Shown: positions 62,807 to 64,000 of the stretch, in pieces | How positions within the stretch are numbered: the stretch's first letter is position 1 | How the letters are laid out: the number at the start of each line of letters is the position of its first letter | Origin: Pseudoalteromonas rhizosphaerae | Lineage (GTDB): Bacteria; Pseudomonadota; Gammaproteobacteria; Enterobacterales; Alteromonadaceae | Assembly: GCF_902498845.1 (NCBI RefSeq) | Contig: NZ_CABVLM010000014.1 | Location: 1 to 64,000, forward strand | Length of the DNA: 64,000 nucleotides | Direction of reading: 5' to 3' | Translations under genes and position numbers: made by a program | Notes under the pieces: model-generated | Databases searched by the model: none | What the model saw: only the letters and a program-made list of their open reading frames with translations | What the model was told of the DNA's origin: nothing

Positions 62807-64000
62807 TTAAACAACTTCACTTAACGTCGCCAATGCCACAATACTTGCTAAGCCTAGCTGCCCAACTAAACTGATCAATGAGCAACAACGCAGTACAAAT
62901 AACCCCCATGGGTGTTTAATATGCGGGTATAGAGCGCAGCGCTTCAAACTCATTGCAAAAAAGAAGCAGACAATTGCCAACATGGTTAAGCAAAGCGTCA
63001 GTTCACTTTTAATTGCAATCGAATCATCAAAAAAGAAAAACAACTGTAGCGGCAACAATAAAGTCACAATGGCATGTAAGGCGTGGACTTTTTTGATCCG
63101 CGAAAATTGTCCATCCGGCGATAATTCTTTAATACCAAAATCACGCTCTAAGCATTTCACTAACTGACTGGCTTTAACACTCACTGCTAAACGATAACAA
63201 CTTAAGCCATCACAGTTACGAACACGAAAGTCATAGCCAGACTTCAATAATAGCACCATCAAAGGTTCATTTTTTGCTAGTACCGCATAATGTAAAGCAC
63301 TGTTACCAAGGGCATCACGTTGTTTTTTATCTTGTTTATCTAATAAGGTTTGTACTAAATTAACAAACCCTTTTTCAACTGCCCACATAAAGGCCGTTTT
63401 ACCATTTTCATCCGCCAACGTGCCTGTTGCACCTTGCTCTATAAAACGCATCGCCATCGTTTGTTTAGCTGTATCAAAACGCAAATGCGCCAACAGTGCT
63501 TGTTCTAATAGCACCACTGAGTCAACATCTGGTGATACTTGGGTTAATAAGGTGAAATAATCCTTTCCGCCAGCAACTTTTTTCGCCGCTAATTCACTTA
63601 ACGCATTAACGTCATCGATTGAGTCAGGTATAAAGGTGCTAAAGCGTTCACGAAAATCAACTTCTTTCCACAGTGCCAAAGCATCTTCAGCACTCATTTT
63701 ACTGCCCGCATTGAGCGCATACTCGATGATGGTAAAATAGCGTTTTGAGAATAACTGAGATAATAACGTGACGGGTGTTTCTATCATCGTTTGTGACGCA
63801 ACAGCTGCATATTTTTCAAGGCGTTGGCAAAGTAATAGCACTAAACTCTCTGGGCTATACTCGTTATCAAAATAGTAATCTTTAGCTGCCGAAATATACT
63901 GTTGAGCGGCTTCATCATATTCACAGATATGTTGGAAAAAACACTCTTCAAATGGCTCAAGGGGAGTTAACCATGTTAAATAATAGATAGGCGGTAGCAC
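62807..64000 (-). CDS. Ankyrin-repeat membrane protein (may extend past the window)
   Basis: At least 397 residues on the minus strand, reaching the window edge. Residues about 195-285 hold ankyrin-type repeats (NGKTAFMWAVEKGFVNLVQTLL, LGNSALHYAVLAKNEPLMVLLL, RNCDGLSCYRLAV). The C-terminal 110 residues hold hydrophobic segments (near 307-320, 334-350 and 365-390) suggesting membrane anchoring. The N-terminal part is helical. A GTG at the very edge (64000) could be the start or a chance internal codon. Function unknown; a protein-interaction role is implied by the repeats. Confidence 0.65.
   Translation of the reverse strand: MLPPIYYLTWLTPLEPFEECFFQHICEYDEAAQQYISAAKDYYFDNEYSPESLVLLLCQRLEKYAAVASQTMIETPVTLLSQLFSKRYFTIIEYALNAGSKMSAEDALALWKEVDFRERFSTFIPDSIDDVNALSELAAKKVAGGKDYFTLLTQVSPDVDSVVLLEQALLAHLRFDTAKQTMAMRFIEQGATGTLADENGKTAFMWAVEKGFVNLVQTLLDKQDKKQRDALGNSALHYAVLAKNEPLMVLLLKSGYDFRVRNCDGLSCYRLAVSVKASQLVKCLERDFGIKELSPDGQFSRIKKVHALHAIVTLLLPLQLFFFFDDSIAIKSELTLCLTMLAIVCFFFAMSLKRCALYPHIKHPWGLFVLRCCSLISLVGQLGLASIVALATLSEVV

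Noticed and set aside
1..64000. CRISPR arrays, tRNA or rRNA genes, prophage modules
   Set aside because: No repeat-spacer array, cloverleaf sequence, rRNA stretch or phage structural gene was recognised anywhere.

Overview
The window looks like a chromosomal segment of a marine gammaproteobacterium of the Alteromonadales, most likely Pseudoalteromonas. This rests on gene content and order: many TonB-dependent receptors, AT-rich spacers, an SOS-type integron integrase, a maltodextrin locus with tryptophan-halogenase-like genes, and the dinG-yfcA-priC and bepA-arsC-wrbA-DUF2069 arrangements. It is an inference from recognised families; no database search was run. No rRNA, tRNA or CRISPR array was seen.

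Layout. 1-2763: proximal end of a chromosomal integron: two cassettes (one DUF4238 gene, one without a convincing ORF), attC sites, a putative attI, and intI behind a promoter overlapped by a perfect LexA box. 2778-20548: a starch/maltodextrin utilisation locus. It holds a TonB-dependent receptor, two tryptophan-halogenase-like flavoproteins, three exported GH13 enzymes (two are lipoproteins), a GH15 glucoamylase lipoprotein, an inner-membrane sugar symporter and a divergent cytoplasmic alpha-glucosidase. Three CG-centred palindromes (TGCATACGTATKCA) sit at its promoters and probably bind a MalR-like LacI-family repressor. 21062-37033: two further receptors with nearly identical 5' ends, interleaved with a DUF547 protein, a TPR/2OG-Fe(II) oxygenase, two TPR/sulfotransferases and DNA polymerase II. 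37117-43033: housekeeping genes dinG, yfcA, priC, an HDAC-like hydrolase, a ComFB-like protein, a short ybaM-like gene and an isoaspartyl peptidase.

43157-55202: a second receptor-centred sugar locus with two SapC proteins, a cupin_8/JmjC-like protein, a receptor, then pgl-zwf, pgi and a LacI-family regulator. Four sites of the form TGACANCGNTRTCA lie upstream of the receptor and between pgi and the regulator. This suggests one regulon linking outer-membrane uptake to glucose-6-phosphate metabolism. 55284-64000: a cysteine desulfurase/metallo-beta-lactamase/rhodanese triple fusion, perM with a TusA-like carrier, an unrecognised gene, bepA, an arsC-wrbA-DUF2069 operon and an ankyrin-repeat protein reaching the window edge.

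The most interesting themes are: (1) every TonB-dependent receptor here has neighbours from protein- or small-molecule-tailoring families (flavin halogenase, 2OG oxygenase, sulfotransferase, cupin_8), and each has its own palindromic operator-like site; (2) the three-domain sulfur-handling fusion keeps all its apparent catalytic residues; (3) the integron end is SOS-controlled; (4) a roughly 73-bp intergenic repeat occurs twice.
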